64,000 nucleotides of DNA from positions 8,184,001-8,248,000 of the forward strand of contig NC_046680.1 of assembly GCF_009870125.1 (NCBI RefSeq). The letters run 5' to 3'. Within the stretch, counting starts at the first letter, position 1; every line of letters starts with the position of its first letter. Made by a program: the position numbers and the translations under genes. The DNA is from Drosophila pseudoobscura (lineage: Eukaryota; Arthropoda; Insecta; Diptera; Drosophilidae). Positions 12,579 to 22,748 of this stretch are shown here, in pieces. The notes under the pieces were generated by a model that ran no database searches, had not been told where the DNA came from, and saw nothing but the letters and a program-made list of their open reading frames with translations.

Positions 12579-13321
12579 CCATCGTCTGTCTGTCTTTCTG
12601 TCTGTTTGTTGTTCGAGGCGGAGTGTGACTTCTCTTCTGAAGCGTGTGACCGGAGGTGAAATTTTTATATTTGATTTTTTGGCATTAGGTCCCCGCCGCC
12701 ACCGCCGTCACCGCCACCACAGCCACTACCAACCACCAAACGGGGATAAATGTGCGCAGATTGGTATGGTCCGACAACTGGGAGTGGGTCACAGCTGCAG
12801 CTCAGCTGCATCCCAGCCGAATGAAGCGATTATAGGGATGCCGGCCAGACCGAGGCCCGACTTCGGACCGGTTTGTGTCGTTTCTTTCGATTCTTTCGTT
12901 TCAAAGCGTAAATATTTCAATTTATTTATTGGACATGCGTCGGCCAACCCGGCATCGTATCGCTTTTCGAACACTTTCTTTCTGCTGGCCTCTCCCTCAT
13001 CTTTTTGGGAGATGTATCTACATATATGCGTCGCGTCGTGTCGTGTCTTGACCAAGAGACCAAGACCAATATCTGGCCTCGCACTTGGGGCACGCAAAGC
13101 CAAGACACGCCGAAAAATGTGTGTCAATGCCCTTCTTTTCGTTGATTTTTGTTCGGGCCCCGGGGCGGAGTGGGGCGTGTCCCGCTGGGCCGCGCATTTC
13201 CACGAACGTGAAAATGAAGAGTGAAAACAGTTTCTGCAACAAAGCCAAAGCCAAAGCCAAAGAGGTGTGGTACGTCGCGAATCCAACTGCAGGCCATGCA
13301 TGACCTGCGCGTATTAGTGTC

Positions 13322-13335
13322 TCCCCCCCCCCCCT
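13322..13335. repeat. Poly-C run
   Basis: Twelve C in a row, a place where read length and assembly are often unreliable. Confidence 0.9.
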
Positions 13336-14337
13336 CACCCTCGCGGCACCCCGTCTGATTGTCATGCTAAATGGGCGATGGATGAGGTGAAACTACGACT
13401 ACGACGAGTACGACTTGGGGAGCATTAGACTTGCTTTTCAGCTTATTTATTTTCGCTTTTTCCTCTGCTTCTGTCAAACTGTCAAACGAAATTTACACGT
13501 TTTCCTCCCCAACTGTTGGTGGAGCTGCTGCTGCTGCTGCTGCGCCTCACGACGGAGACAGAGAGACAATGACAACAAACAGAGACCAGACCCCAGCCAA
13601 ATAATTGGATAGAGGAGTCACAGAGTCAGAGAGACAGAGCCCCACAGACAAAGAAATGGGGAGTGCGTGAGGCATTTTTAATGGATTGATTGTCTGCTGT
13701 TAAAGTTTGCATGTTAATTGCCTTTCCGATGGCGATAGACGCGACGACAAAGGCGCACTTAAAAGTCCAAAAAGATATTACAAAAGTTCATTGCTGTTCG
13801 GTTTAGCCATTTTATGGAATGGAACTGGCACGGCCTTTGACTGAAACGAAACGGAAACGAAACAGGGGTGGGTTGCCCCCCAAGCAGCTGCTTCTCTTGC
13901 AAATCCGTGCCCTGCTCTCTTCCACAAAACAAACAGAGCTTAGAGACGCACACAGACTCGGTCGGTCGGCTGTCGGACGGACGGCGCAGGCGCACCAGCC
14001 GGACGGGAGCTTAATATGCAGTCAACGTAGCAGAGAAGAGGGCGATAGAGTGGAAGTGGGGAAGAGGGGGAAGAGCAACAGCTGCTGCTGTCTTTTGTTC
14101 TTGTTGCTCAACTGGTTTTCAACAAATAAAAGGCAGGAAGCCAGCATTGCCATCGAATGCTGGATACCCTTGCGAAGTATTCGGAAAGCATATCAAAAGT
14201 AAAATATTCAACAAGATCTCCCTGATGCCACAAGGCTGATGCTCTTCCTTCGCGAAGAGTAAGCAACAAAGCTCGGTGAGCGTTGGCGTTACTTTTAGCG
14301 TTTAATAAAAACGAAGAAAAAAGTTGAACGTCTCTCA

Positions 14338-14370
14338 GGCCGCCGCCGCCGCCGCCACCACCGCCACCGC
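14338..14370. repeat. (GCC)n/(CCA)n trinucleotide tract
   Basis: GCC repeats followed by CCA/CCG repeats in non-coding DNA. The minus strand reads poly-Gly in one frame, which is not evidence of a gene. Confidence 0.85.
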
Positions 14371-15068
14371 AACCCCCCATCGATTCGACCGGGGCTTGGC
14401 TTTCTTTGAGGAAAAAAACTACACATAAAAAATGGTAATTTGTACGCTTTTGCCTTTTTATCCGCTTCTGGCTCAATCGTACGTCTCACACGCGCTTCTA
14501 ATGTCTGGATACGCGAGATACAGATACTGTACGGATGATGTTGATGATGATGGCATATAAAAAGGCAACATGAGTTTTTCAATTGGCTTGGAAAGTGGCA
14601 GACGGCAGACAGCAAGCAGCAAGCTGCATGCAACTAATGGGGCGGACTCTAGCGAGAAGTAGGCGTGTTGGGCAACAACAATGGCTCACTGTTGGCAGGC
14701 CCCGGCTTTGCCACACTTTTGATGAATTAGCTGATTTTTTTTCTGGTCGGCTTTTTCCTTTTCCATCGAGTTTCGAGCTTGGAAAATTGAGTTGCAGCTG
14801 CAACTGGTGGTGAGGGGTGTGGTGGAAGTGGTTCATTGAGCCGGATCATACCCATAGCTGCGCTACGCTGCGACTCATTAAAAAACCACTTGAACCCAAG
14901 TTTCGTGTTATACAGCCTTTAGGTGGAGGGTCAATAAGTGGAGTTATTGTCGGATTTTCGACTACCATTACTCTCTCTCTCTCTGTGTTGCATGTCGGAA
15001 TTGGAGGGGATCGTAAAACAGGGTAATTGATTTAATTGAAGTGCATTAGCCACAGCAAAAAGGTGTTT

Positions 15069-15140
15069 TTCCCATACCGGGAATCGAACCCGGGCCTTCT
15101 GGGTGAAAGCCAGATATCCTAGCCACTAGACCATATGGGA
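15069..15140 (-). tRNA. tRNA-Glu (anticodon UUC)
   Basis: 72 nt starting TCCCATATGG at 15140. The acceptor stem TCCCATA pairs with TATGGGA, followed by discriminator A. The D-arm is GGTCTAGTGGCTAGGAT, the anticodon loop CTTTCAC within CTGG/CCAG gives UUC, and the T-arm is CCCGGGTTCGATTCCCGG with the B box GGTTCGATTCC. There is no intron and no encoded CCA, as expected for a eukaryotic gene. A run of five T on the minus strand just past the 3' end is the Pol III terminator. It decodes GAA, and with wobble GAG. Confidence 0.97.
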
Positions 15141-15354
15141 TATGCATTTCCATTCCTTATCTCCTCTGGCGTTGCCAGTTCATTTAGAAAATTTCCCCAA
15201 CAGATCGCTTTACATCCTCGAGAACAGATTTCATCATTCTAGAATTAATTTATTTTTAATCTTCCATTCCAATGGCACCCATTTTGTGGCATTCAACAGA
15301 CGAAACGAAACATCAAAGGAGAGAAAACGGGTCTTTGCGATAGGACAGCCAGTA
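15141..15354. other. Spacer between the inverted tRNA-Glu genes
   Basis: 214 bp of unique sequence shared as 5' flank by the two divergent tRNA genes. The two flanks are not similar to each other, so the repeat stops at the tRNA ends. Confidence 0.7.
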
Positions 15355-15426
15355 TCCCATATGGTCTAGTGGCTAGGATATCTGGCTTTCACCCAGAAGG
15401 CCCGGGTTCGATTCCCGGTATGGGAA
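15355..15426 (+). tRNA. tRNA-Glu (anticodon UUC), second copy
   Basis: Identical over 72 nt to the copy at 15140-15069 but on the opposite strand, so the two form a head-to-head inverted pair with 214 nt between their 5' ends. All stems pair and the A and B boxes are intact. A run of seven T (acttttttta) follows the 3' end as Pol III terminator. Confidence 0.97.
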
Positions 15427-17750
15427 GAACACTTTTTTTATTCTCTTTTTATTTATTTCTTAAATAGATAGATTTCACAGATGAGAATCTGGTTGCAACA
15501 ATGAGTATTGCCAATTATTGCGCTGTATTTTTCCGCGTTTGTTTTGTTTCTTATTCGCAATTACCTAGCGCCAGAGCTCGAACGCAAGGGGGGGAAAAAG
15601 ACGTCTGTCAATTGCTGTGTTGCTGGGGCACCTAAGAAAGAGAAGAGGCAGGGAGGGGACAAAGGGAAAACCGTTTCGTTAACAACGAGCAAAGCTCAAA
15701 GAGCGGCGTACTTAACTTTTGTTAAACCGAAAATTAGCCATGCCCATTGCAACATGATGTGGAAGGCAGCCACAACGACAATTGCCTGCCACAAAGCGTG
15801 GCAAGCCAGCGAATGGCAAAAGCGAAAACAATAAAAACAGACAATGCCTTGACTGAGTTTTTATTATGTTTTTTTTTCTAGATACGGAAAATTGCTTTTC
15901 ATTGTTGCAGAAACGTTGTGCCTGTTGTTGTAGTTTCTGACAATTTGATTGCTGCTGCAAACGGAAAATCAATTTTTAATTGCAACAAATTCGATGCTTG
16001 CGAGCCAAACAAATTGCTGGACGGCCAAAAATGGTAAATTACGTTCGATAGCAACACAAAAACAATTGGCATTTTGAGTCAGAAACGGGTTTAACGGTAT
16101 CCGCGCGAGCACAGCTGACGCAGCACCCAGCTGCATTATCGTTTGAGGAAATGCGACAGAACATCAGTCAGGACAGAGGAGCTATATCTCAAAATCTCAA
16201 CGAGCGGTGCATTGAACCGTTGTTCATTAGCATATATACGCGTGTGGGACAGGGATGACAATAGGCACTTTCGATTATTGAACTTGTAAAAAAAAGGCAA
16301 CAAAAAAATTCCCTGTCGTGTGTGTGTGTGTGTGTGTGCAACAAGCTCACCGAAAAAAACAGTTGCCAAACGGCCATTTTAATTACTTACCGTTTTCTCC
16401 CTTTAAGCTGAAAATCTCTTCCTTCCTTTTTGCGTGAACCGAAAAAAGGCGATAAATTGTATTATTAAAAGTCACTCCAATCTCCAATGCGGGACACGAT
16501 AAAAACTACAAGCAAAACACGATAAGGCCAGTGACAAGTGAGAGAGAGAACACTGCGCGAGAGAGATAAAAGGAAAGAGAGCGACCCCCTCCGGCTTGTT
16601 GACGGAAATTGCGACAGCAACAATTACAGCATTTTATTGATTTTTAACAAAGCATTGAATTGGCACGACGCAGCAGTCTAGTGTTTGAGATCTGCACTTG
16701 GATTCTGCCTTTAAATTTATTTCACACTTTTGGCTTTTTGCGGAGAATAACACAAAGAATTTCGCACACACCAGCACACCAACACACTCGTGCACGCACA
16801 CACGCGCTCCGACTTCAATGTCAACTTCAACTTTGCTTTGGGCTTCTACTTCTTCTTCTTTCCCGCTTTTTTTTGCGATAATTTTTTTGGATGAATGCAA
16901 ATTAATTACCGATTACCGTCGCTCTGCACTTATTAAATCTCGCAGCGAACACCAATTAATATTTCGGCGCCAAGTCAAGCGCGCTTTTTTTTGTTTTTAT
17001 GCAAAAAGCCCCAAAGATTCGGAACAGGCAACACGACGGGCGACCGAGCGACGAAAGAAAAGAAGAATTCAGCACAAATTCGGCGTTTCTGTTCGCGCCA
17101 CGCGTTGAATGCTCCGTACAAACAGTCTTTGGATCCACTTTTCAATACAAGTTTTCCCCAAATCCAAATCGCAACAGACGCAACGACGTGTAAATGCGAA
17201 TAAGGTGGGAAGCATCTTAGCCCACTTAAGCCCCCTATATTTAACCAGTTCAGCGACTTGAGGTATATGGCGAAAAATATTAACGTTGTAAATTCTTCTT
17301 GACACTATATCTTTCACCTGAACTGCGCTAACATTATTAAATTTTCATTATTTTCGGTGGAAAATTGAAATACCCCCTTGGCTTATAATAGGTTAATCGT
17401 TCTGCGTCAAGGATTGGAAACCATATTGCTCAATTTTGATGTTCCGTCGAATATTCCCAGCTATATAGAACATTTAGCCATGCCCACATAATATTATACG
17501 AGTGATGAATCAATTTTCTACTTCATTGGCTTAATTTAAATAATTGCATTTAGCTGAGCTGTTGTAAAATTCTTTAAGATTAATACCCTCTGGTCAAAAT
17601 ATAAAATATAGCATAAAATAAACAGTGCTGCCAGAATTTTTGGAGTCAACACGAACTAGTGGCAGCATTGGTTGCCATGTGATGACACTTCTGAACTAGT
17701 TCGATAGTGCAATTTAAAGGCAATATTTTTTGAACTGGCGAAAATATTGA
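15427..17750. other. Non-coding stretch right of the tRNA pair
   Basis: No gene recognised. It holds a (GT)n run at 16317-16338, GA-rich patches near 16540-16570 and, at 17630-17720, short CAGTGCTGCCA and GGCAGCATTGG elements. These resemble fly core-promoter motifs of broadly expressed genes, but no transcript can be assigned. Confidence 0.5.
16317..16338. repeat. (GT)n microsatellite
   Basis: About eleven GT units in non-coding DNA. Confidence 0.9.
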
Positions 17751-17758
17751 TATCGATA
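17751..17758 (+). promoter_or_regulatory. DRE-like site TATCGATA
   Basis: A perfect TATCGATA palindrome, the core of the DNA replication-related element bound by DREF, which marks promoters of broadly expressed fly genes. It lies within TTGATATCGATATCAG, next to a second ATCG-rich patch. It is 160 bp right of nothing coding and 160 bp left of the open exon at 17919, which points the other way. Confidence 0.45.
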
Positions 17759-17918
17759 TCAGATACCGATCGAAATCGGCGGTTAAGTTCCTTTATTTTC
17801 AAAATTGTGGTTTTTGTTGTGGGTGAAAGAAAAAAACGGTTTAATGCGGAGTTTCTGTGTTTTGTTTTTTTAATTTTTCTTAGTATTTTATTAATAATTT
17901 TAATTCCTATTTTTTGTA

Positions 17919-18230
17919 TTATCTAGACACATCTGCAAGGAAGAATCGTCCAAGTAATTCGCTTAGCGGACGTTTTTGATCAACTCGCCTTGTCCAGGCC
18001 TCCATCTGAGCGGAGAAGATGTCCTTCCACACGGGTCCGATCCTCAAGACGTTGATGAGGCGGTCTGATGTTACCCCTTGGCCTCGCAGCGCTGTTGTAT
18101 CCTCGCAGCAGAAGTGCTCCAAGAGTAACTGTATTAGGGCTACATCACCGCCAGATCCCAGCGCTCTCCTCACCAATATTCTCCGAATGTGTCTTATCTT
18201 ATCTTCGATGTCTTCGATCGATCTATAAAC
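17919..18230 (-). pseudogene. Unassigned terminal exon or gene fragment, 103 codons
   Basis: Open from a TAG at 18233-18231, which is also a possible splice acceptor (TTCGAATAG before GTTTATAG), to a TAA at 17921-17919. There is no ATG in the first half, so it must be a downstream exon or a fragment. The translation is helical and unlike simple sequence: VYRSIEDIEDKIRHIRRIL at the start, then LIQLLLEHFCCEDTTALRG, then VWKDIFSAQMEAWTRRVDQK. I do not recognise the family. No donor site with a fitting frame was found in the 300 bp to its right, which favours a fragment or relic. The surroundings are AT-rich while the exon is GC-balanced, as coding DNA is in flies. Confidence 0.4.
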
Positions 18231-20789
18231 CTATTCGAAAATTTGATATATGTATATAGTATATTTTCTAAAAACAATGCACGAAACTGCACAACAAATG
18301 TAAAAAAGAGTGGATTTAAAACGCTTGGATATTATAAGTATATTCCCAGCCTCTGCGGCAGGATGTTGGAGTCGCGACACTCTGACGACAGACTGGAATT
18401 CCCAAGATCTGCCCCCAAAGCAGATGCCCCCAAAAACTAGCCGACATTCCTAGAGAGCTGGCGCCAAAAGGCGTGTCGCTAATTGTCCCTAAACGACGGC
18501 ACTAGGCGCCAACTTTCCAACAGGAAGTCAGGGGAAATTCCAAATAGGAATGGGAATGGCATCGGATCTGAGTCGCCTGTGGCTGTGACTGTGGTTGTAT
18601 CTCCGAATTTTGACCATTTAGTTGCCACATCATAGCTAATAATAAACGCTAATTAAGCACTTCTGTGACAACACCTGTATTGTGAGACACTGAAGCACCC
18701 CTCTAATGACAATAAATCGCCCGCTAAGTGTCACCGATGAGCATCTGCATCTCAAGCAGATTCCACTCCACTCCAGAGCGGGGAGCAGGGCAGGCAGCAG
18801 GGAGGAGAGGCTATAGCTAGGCCGCTTCTAATTAATTTATGATTTTCCTCACCGCATTAATCTCCCTCGGATGGCGGTGCGGTGCGGCGATGGCGTCTCG
18901 AGGCGATGTCGCGAGCCCCAAACAAGACAACAACAAACAAAATGTCACGCAGATGTGGCCGCAACAATGGGGGGGTGGAAGGGGAACCTGGAACCGTTTT
19001 GGGGCATGGTGTGGTGTGGTTTTTGTGGCATTAGGAGGGCTCATGTTCGGGTTAGACATTTGTCATAATTACATAAGTAGGATCGCGTCAAACAAAAGGA
19101 ATTAGTTGGCTCAGAGAATCGATCAAGGCAAGAGATACACATGCATACATAGTAGTAGTGCTTCAGGAGAGACCAAAGATCCGCAAAAGAAGCGCCAGGA
19201 ATACTTTCTTGGGAATTAATTAAAACATATGCTCATCACTTCGGGCCATAAATCTGCCAGGGACAATTATCAGGTTCAATTTGTGCGTGAAACTGTTTGA
19301 TATCACACAGACAAGGCGCAACGGGGAGGGGAGTACGAGAGTACAAGAGTACAAGTTGCAGCAGCCATTGCCGATGTCAATTAGTAGAGTATAGCATCTC
19401 TCCCCCAGAGCCCCTAGGCCACCCCTTTTACTGGGCAATTTGCCGCCACTCGAGAGGGGAGTGCGTTTGGCTCATTAAAATGCCGGGCCGGGCACAATTG
19501 TTGGAAATTGTTGGAAATTGAGGGAAAAACTCTACTCCCCACCCAACAGGGCCATCGATGCGTTGAGGTGGCAACACCACACACACACCACACCGATCTC
19601 TTACTGTACTTTCCTTCTTGAATCCCGTATCTGTCAGATCCACGGACGGGGAGGCCTGAGTAATTGCACCAAATTAATTGCCCGCCGCCTGTCAGGGCTC
19701 ACATTGTCTGCTAATTTTTTCTCCCGATCGCAATGCCCGAGGGAAAGTTGTCGTTTAATTGCCGCCATCAGCAGCCCATGGATTCAAATCGATTCTACTT
19801 TTGGCTACAAAAAAAAGACGCGATACTCTCCAGCCCAGTCCGTAAAAGCAAAACCACAAAATATACACGGAAATCTGAGTCCGGTCTGAGTCGGTCCCTC
19901 TTCGCCCGATTGTGTCATAAAAAAACGAGAGCACTTTTATATGATTTAAACTGCATGTTTTGTACAAATCTAATTTGATAATTGGTTGTAATTTATGAGT
20001 CTTGTCTGCTCTCTGGAAAGCATAAACACGACACGGAATAGCGGAATGACGGAATGACGCCTTCAACTCCACGTACTCCTCCCCAAACATGTTTCTTGGA
20101 ACAGGGAGCCGGGAGCCGGGAACCAAATTCGAAACGAGCGCACATTAAATTAATAATATGCAGTGTTCATTCTCTCTCATTTTTTCTTAATTATTATTTA
20201 TATCTGTCATCCTATAGAGGGCGTAGAGGCTTCTGTGGAACTCCCGACTCCTGGGGAATTTTTTATGAATGAAATTAAATGCTGACATTAGCTGGTTATT
20301 TGTAGAAGGAGAAGACAAATCGACATAAAATCGAGTTGTACGTGGATCCATAAGAACGGCTTTTTCCCTTTATATTAGGACATTTTAAAGCGCTAACATA
20401 ACTGACTGAGAGGCGCTACCGCATGACGCGTGGCAAGGAAAGGATAGAGATTATTCTATTAATCTTGCAGATTAAAATATGGAGAGGGGTTCTCCCTTCT
20501 GTGGTCCACAAGAAAAATATAAATTAAAACCATCATATAAGTTAAATATGCGAAAAATATGTTTCAGCAAAAGCTACATATACATATGAGAGTGCTATTT
20601 TCAGTAATTTTGAGGTGATCTTAATTTTTTTAAGTTGGTTTATATCTGCACTTTTTAAAGTAAAATTAAAAAAACCCAAGTGAAGTGATGAAAAAAATTA
20701 CATTACATACAGCATTTCCTAAGGAACCTTTTGTATAAGTTATTGCGAGTCATTAGATATATTATATATAAAGAATGACTTTTAACTGT
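18231..20789. other. Non-coding stretch, 18.2-20.8 kb
   Basis: No gene recognised. Open frames are short and overlap on both strands. The sequence becomes AT-rich to the right, towards the transposase relic. Confidence 0.55.
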
Positions 20790-21200
20790 TCAGGATAAGA
20801 AGGTTGGTGCATTGCAGTGCTCAGCTGCCCAAGGACTTGAAAAACGTCCACAATAATGGATTTTGGAACCGAAAAATCGCCCAAACATTGAAGTGTTCCA
20901 AGGTTATGATGGATAATGTAATAAAACCCAAGACTCTAGAGATATGCTGAGATAATCAGGAATAAATAAAAAAAACCCTTCTAAAATACGAATAATATTT
21001 ATATCTAGCAATCTAAAGTCCAAGATGATATCAGTCGCTGTGGATCAAGTTAAAATGGCCTGTGAAGATTGGCGCAATATCCTGTGGTCGGATGAGACTA
21101 AGTGTACTATTTGGTACCAGTAAACACCAACTTGAAGAACTTAAATCTATTAAGCACGCAGGAGGATCAATTATAGCATTTATTTGGCTGCCATAATCAA
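20790..21200 (+). mobile_element. Decayed Tc1/mariner transposase relic
   Basis: The plus strand around 21062-21114 reads CEDWRNILWSDETKCTIW, which matches the Tc1 family block around the second catalytic aspartate (W.nVlfSDEskf). A shifted frame shortly after (about 21148-21195) reads KHAGGSIIAFIWLP, the counterpart of the following HGGgsvmvWg block. Upstream, 20793-20890 gives a broken helix-turn-helix-like part with in-frame stops. Frameshifts and stops make it non-functional. Terminal inverted repeats were not found, so the ends are approximate. Confidence 0.65.
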
Positions 21201-21662
21201 TCTATCAAGTCAGATTAAGCATCCCAGATTAATCCCGTTCTAACCGATAACTCCAACTGGAAATAGATATCTGATCATGTCCAGGACTGGCAAGATATCT
21301 CTGACACATTCCACAGGTCCTCCGCACCTCGGACAGTGGAGTGGATGAAATGGGTGGCATGGCAAGCAGCGGATCTCTAGATTTCTCCATCACTTGATCT
21401 GCTGTGTTAGTCTTTTATGTAATGGAAAAGTAAAGTAGAAAAATATAATGCTTGGAGAGCTATGTTTTTGTTTCGACTAACAGAAAGAGCAGAGACCTTT
21501 CCAGATCAATTGTGCGATGGATAGAATGTATCCGGGACTCTACGTGCAGGTCTTAACCGCCTAAGACTAATCACTTAGCTCATTGTTCTTACAGTTCTTT
21601 AGATACACCAGATAAACAACTTTAATGATTTTGAATTGTTGTCAGATTGGTGTCTGCGTCTG
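21201..21662. other. Spacer between transposase relic and secreted-protein gene
   Basis: AT-rich, no open frame. The left part may still be transposon-derived; the right part holds the 3' UTR of the minus-strand gene that ends at 21663. Confidence 0.5.
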
Positions 21663-22748
21663 CTATATCAATTTATACGGTAGCTCTACTCTCATTTGGG
21701 GGTGGTAATAGCCGTACTGATGCAGTGGATACTTGGGTATTAGATACTCCATTCGCATATTCCGCAATATGGCGCAATTGTTGTACAGTAACCAATCGTC
21801 CATCGCCGACACGTGGCAGGCCTCCGATCTGCCCATCTTGAAGAGCTCCCTTCGGAAGTCCAACCAGATGGGCCTGTACGAGGAGAACACGTGGAAATTG
21901 GGCGTTACGTTCCTTAGGATACGGCGCTGCAGCCACTTGTACACCTTGGGCTTGTTGTAAATTGTCGACAGGCCACGGCACACTTGGGTTTGCGGCTTGT
22001 TATAGTACATTTGGTAGTGCCCATGATATGGAGTGTCCATGATTATTTCTGACATGCTGTTCTTGATTTTGTAGTGCATTCGCGTATCTTGCCAAAGTAC
22101 TCCGAACGTAACACCCCAAGGATTGAATACCCAATTGCCCATATGGTCGCTCTCCATTCGGGGTATCGATATCGTTTTCTCGAAACTTTTGGTTCGTATT
22201 TTACCCTCGCCTGCTCTAGGTGATATTGCTGGTGCTGGTGCTGGTGGTGATGCTTTTGCTGGTGCTTCTCCTTCTCCTTTTGCTTTTGGTTTTTTAGCCT
22301 TGGGCATGGCCCAGAAGTTGAGAGCCCCCTTTGTGAGATTACCACGGACCATGGGGCGCTTAGTTGCAGACACCTTCGTGGTCGCTGGTGCCTTGTCCGC
22401 CGTGCGCAGCTTGCTCTGATAGGCGACAGGAAACAGGCCCATTTTTCCACTTTCCGGTTCCTGTCCGCGGTATCCCGAGTTATCGGCAGCCGCCTCCAGG
22501 TCCTGGAGCTGCACTTGGGCTTGAACCGCCTCAGACTTCGATGGGACTGTCATGTTCGGCGGCACGGAGCTCTGGTTGCTGCTCGCATTCAAAGGTTCGC
22601 CCAGGGTCAGGGACAGGGGTATCCCATGGACAATGAAAGGCAAAACCTGGAAATGCAACGAGTTTTTGGCAACAAGGCGGCTGGGATGTGGAAAACTTAC
22701 GCTTATTAGGCATCCGAGGCCGATAAACACTGCATAAATTTGATACAT
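21663..22748 (-). CDS. Secreted protein of unknown function
   Basis: Two exons, 22748-22701 and 22646-21663, joined across a 54-nt GTAAGT-CAG intron in phase 0, giving 343 aa. The intron has no stop and is a multiple of three, so the unspliced frame also reads through as 361 aa. The N-terminus (MYQIYAVFIGLGCLIS) with VLPFIVHG after the splice is a typical signal peptide. Sequons NAS, NQS and NMT follow. The middle is a low-complexity Lys/Pro/Ala linker (about residues 140-180). The C-terminal 170 residues look like a folded domain rich in Trp, Tyr and His (WVFNPWGVTFGVLWQDTR, YHGHYQMYYNKPQ) with paired cysteines. Codon use and long intact frame show it is coding. I do not recognise the family. 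Neighbours give no functional clue. Confidence 0.8.
   Translation of the reverse strand: MYQIYAVFIGLGCLISVSFPHPSRLVAKNSLHFQVLPFIVHGIPLSLTLGEPLNASSNQSSVPPNMTVPSKSEAVQAQVQLQDLEAAADNSGYRGQEPESGKMGLFPVAYQSKLRTADKAPATTKVSATKRPMVRGNLTKGALNFWAMPKAKKPKAKGEGEAPAKASPPAPAPAISPRAGEGKIRTKSFEKTISIPRMESDHMGNWVFNPWGVTFGVLWQDTRMHYKIKNSMSEIIMDTPYHGHYQMYYNKPQTQVCRGLSTIYNKPKVYKWLQRRILRNVTPNFHVFSSYRPIWLDFRRELFKMGRSEACHVSAMDDWLLYNNCAILRNMRMEYLIPKYPLHQYGYYHPQMRVELPYKLI

Larger units (their letters stand above)
2483..15068. other. Long non-coding stretch upstream of mrj
   Basis: About 12.6 kb without a convincing gene. Open frames are short, overlap on both strands and follow simple-sequence tracts. The stretch holds GA/CT, GT/CA, GACA, CCACA and GCC arrays, C-runs and a triple CGATA cluster near 10.66 kb. 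It may contain mrj 5' UTR introns or enhancers, but no splice chain can be traced. Confidence 0.6.

Noticed and set aside
12517-13224. 235-codon plus-strand frame
   Set aside because: It starts at TTG, opens in a CCCCACT repeat, overlaps a 170-codon frame on the other strand, and its composition follows local GC-rich simple sequence. No splice sites or family features are seen.
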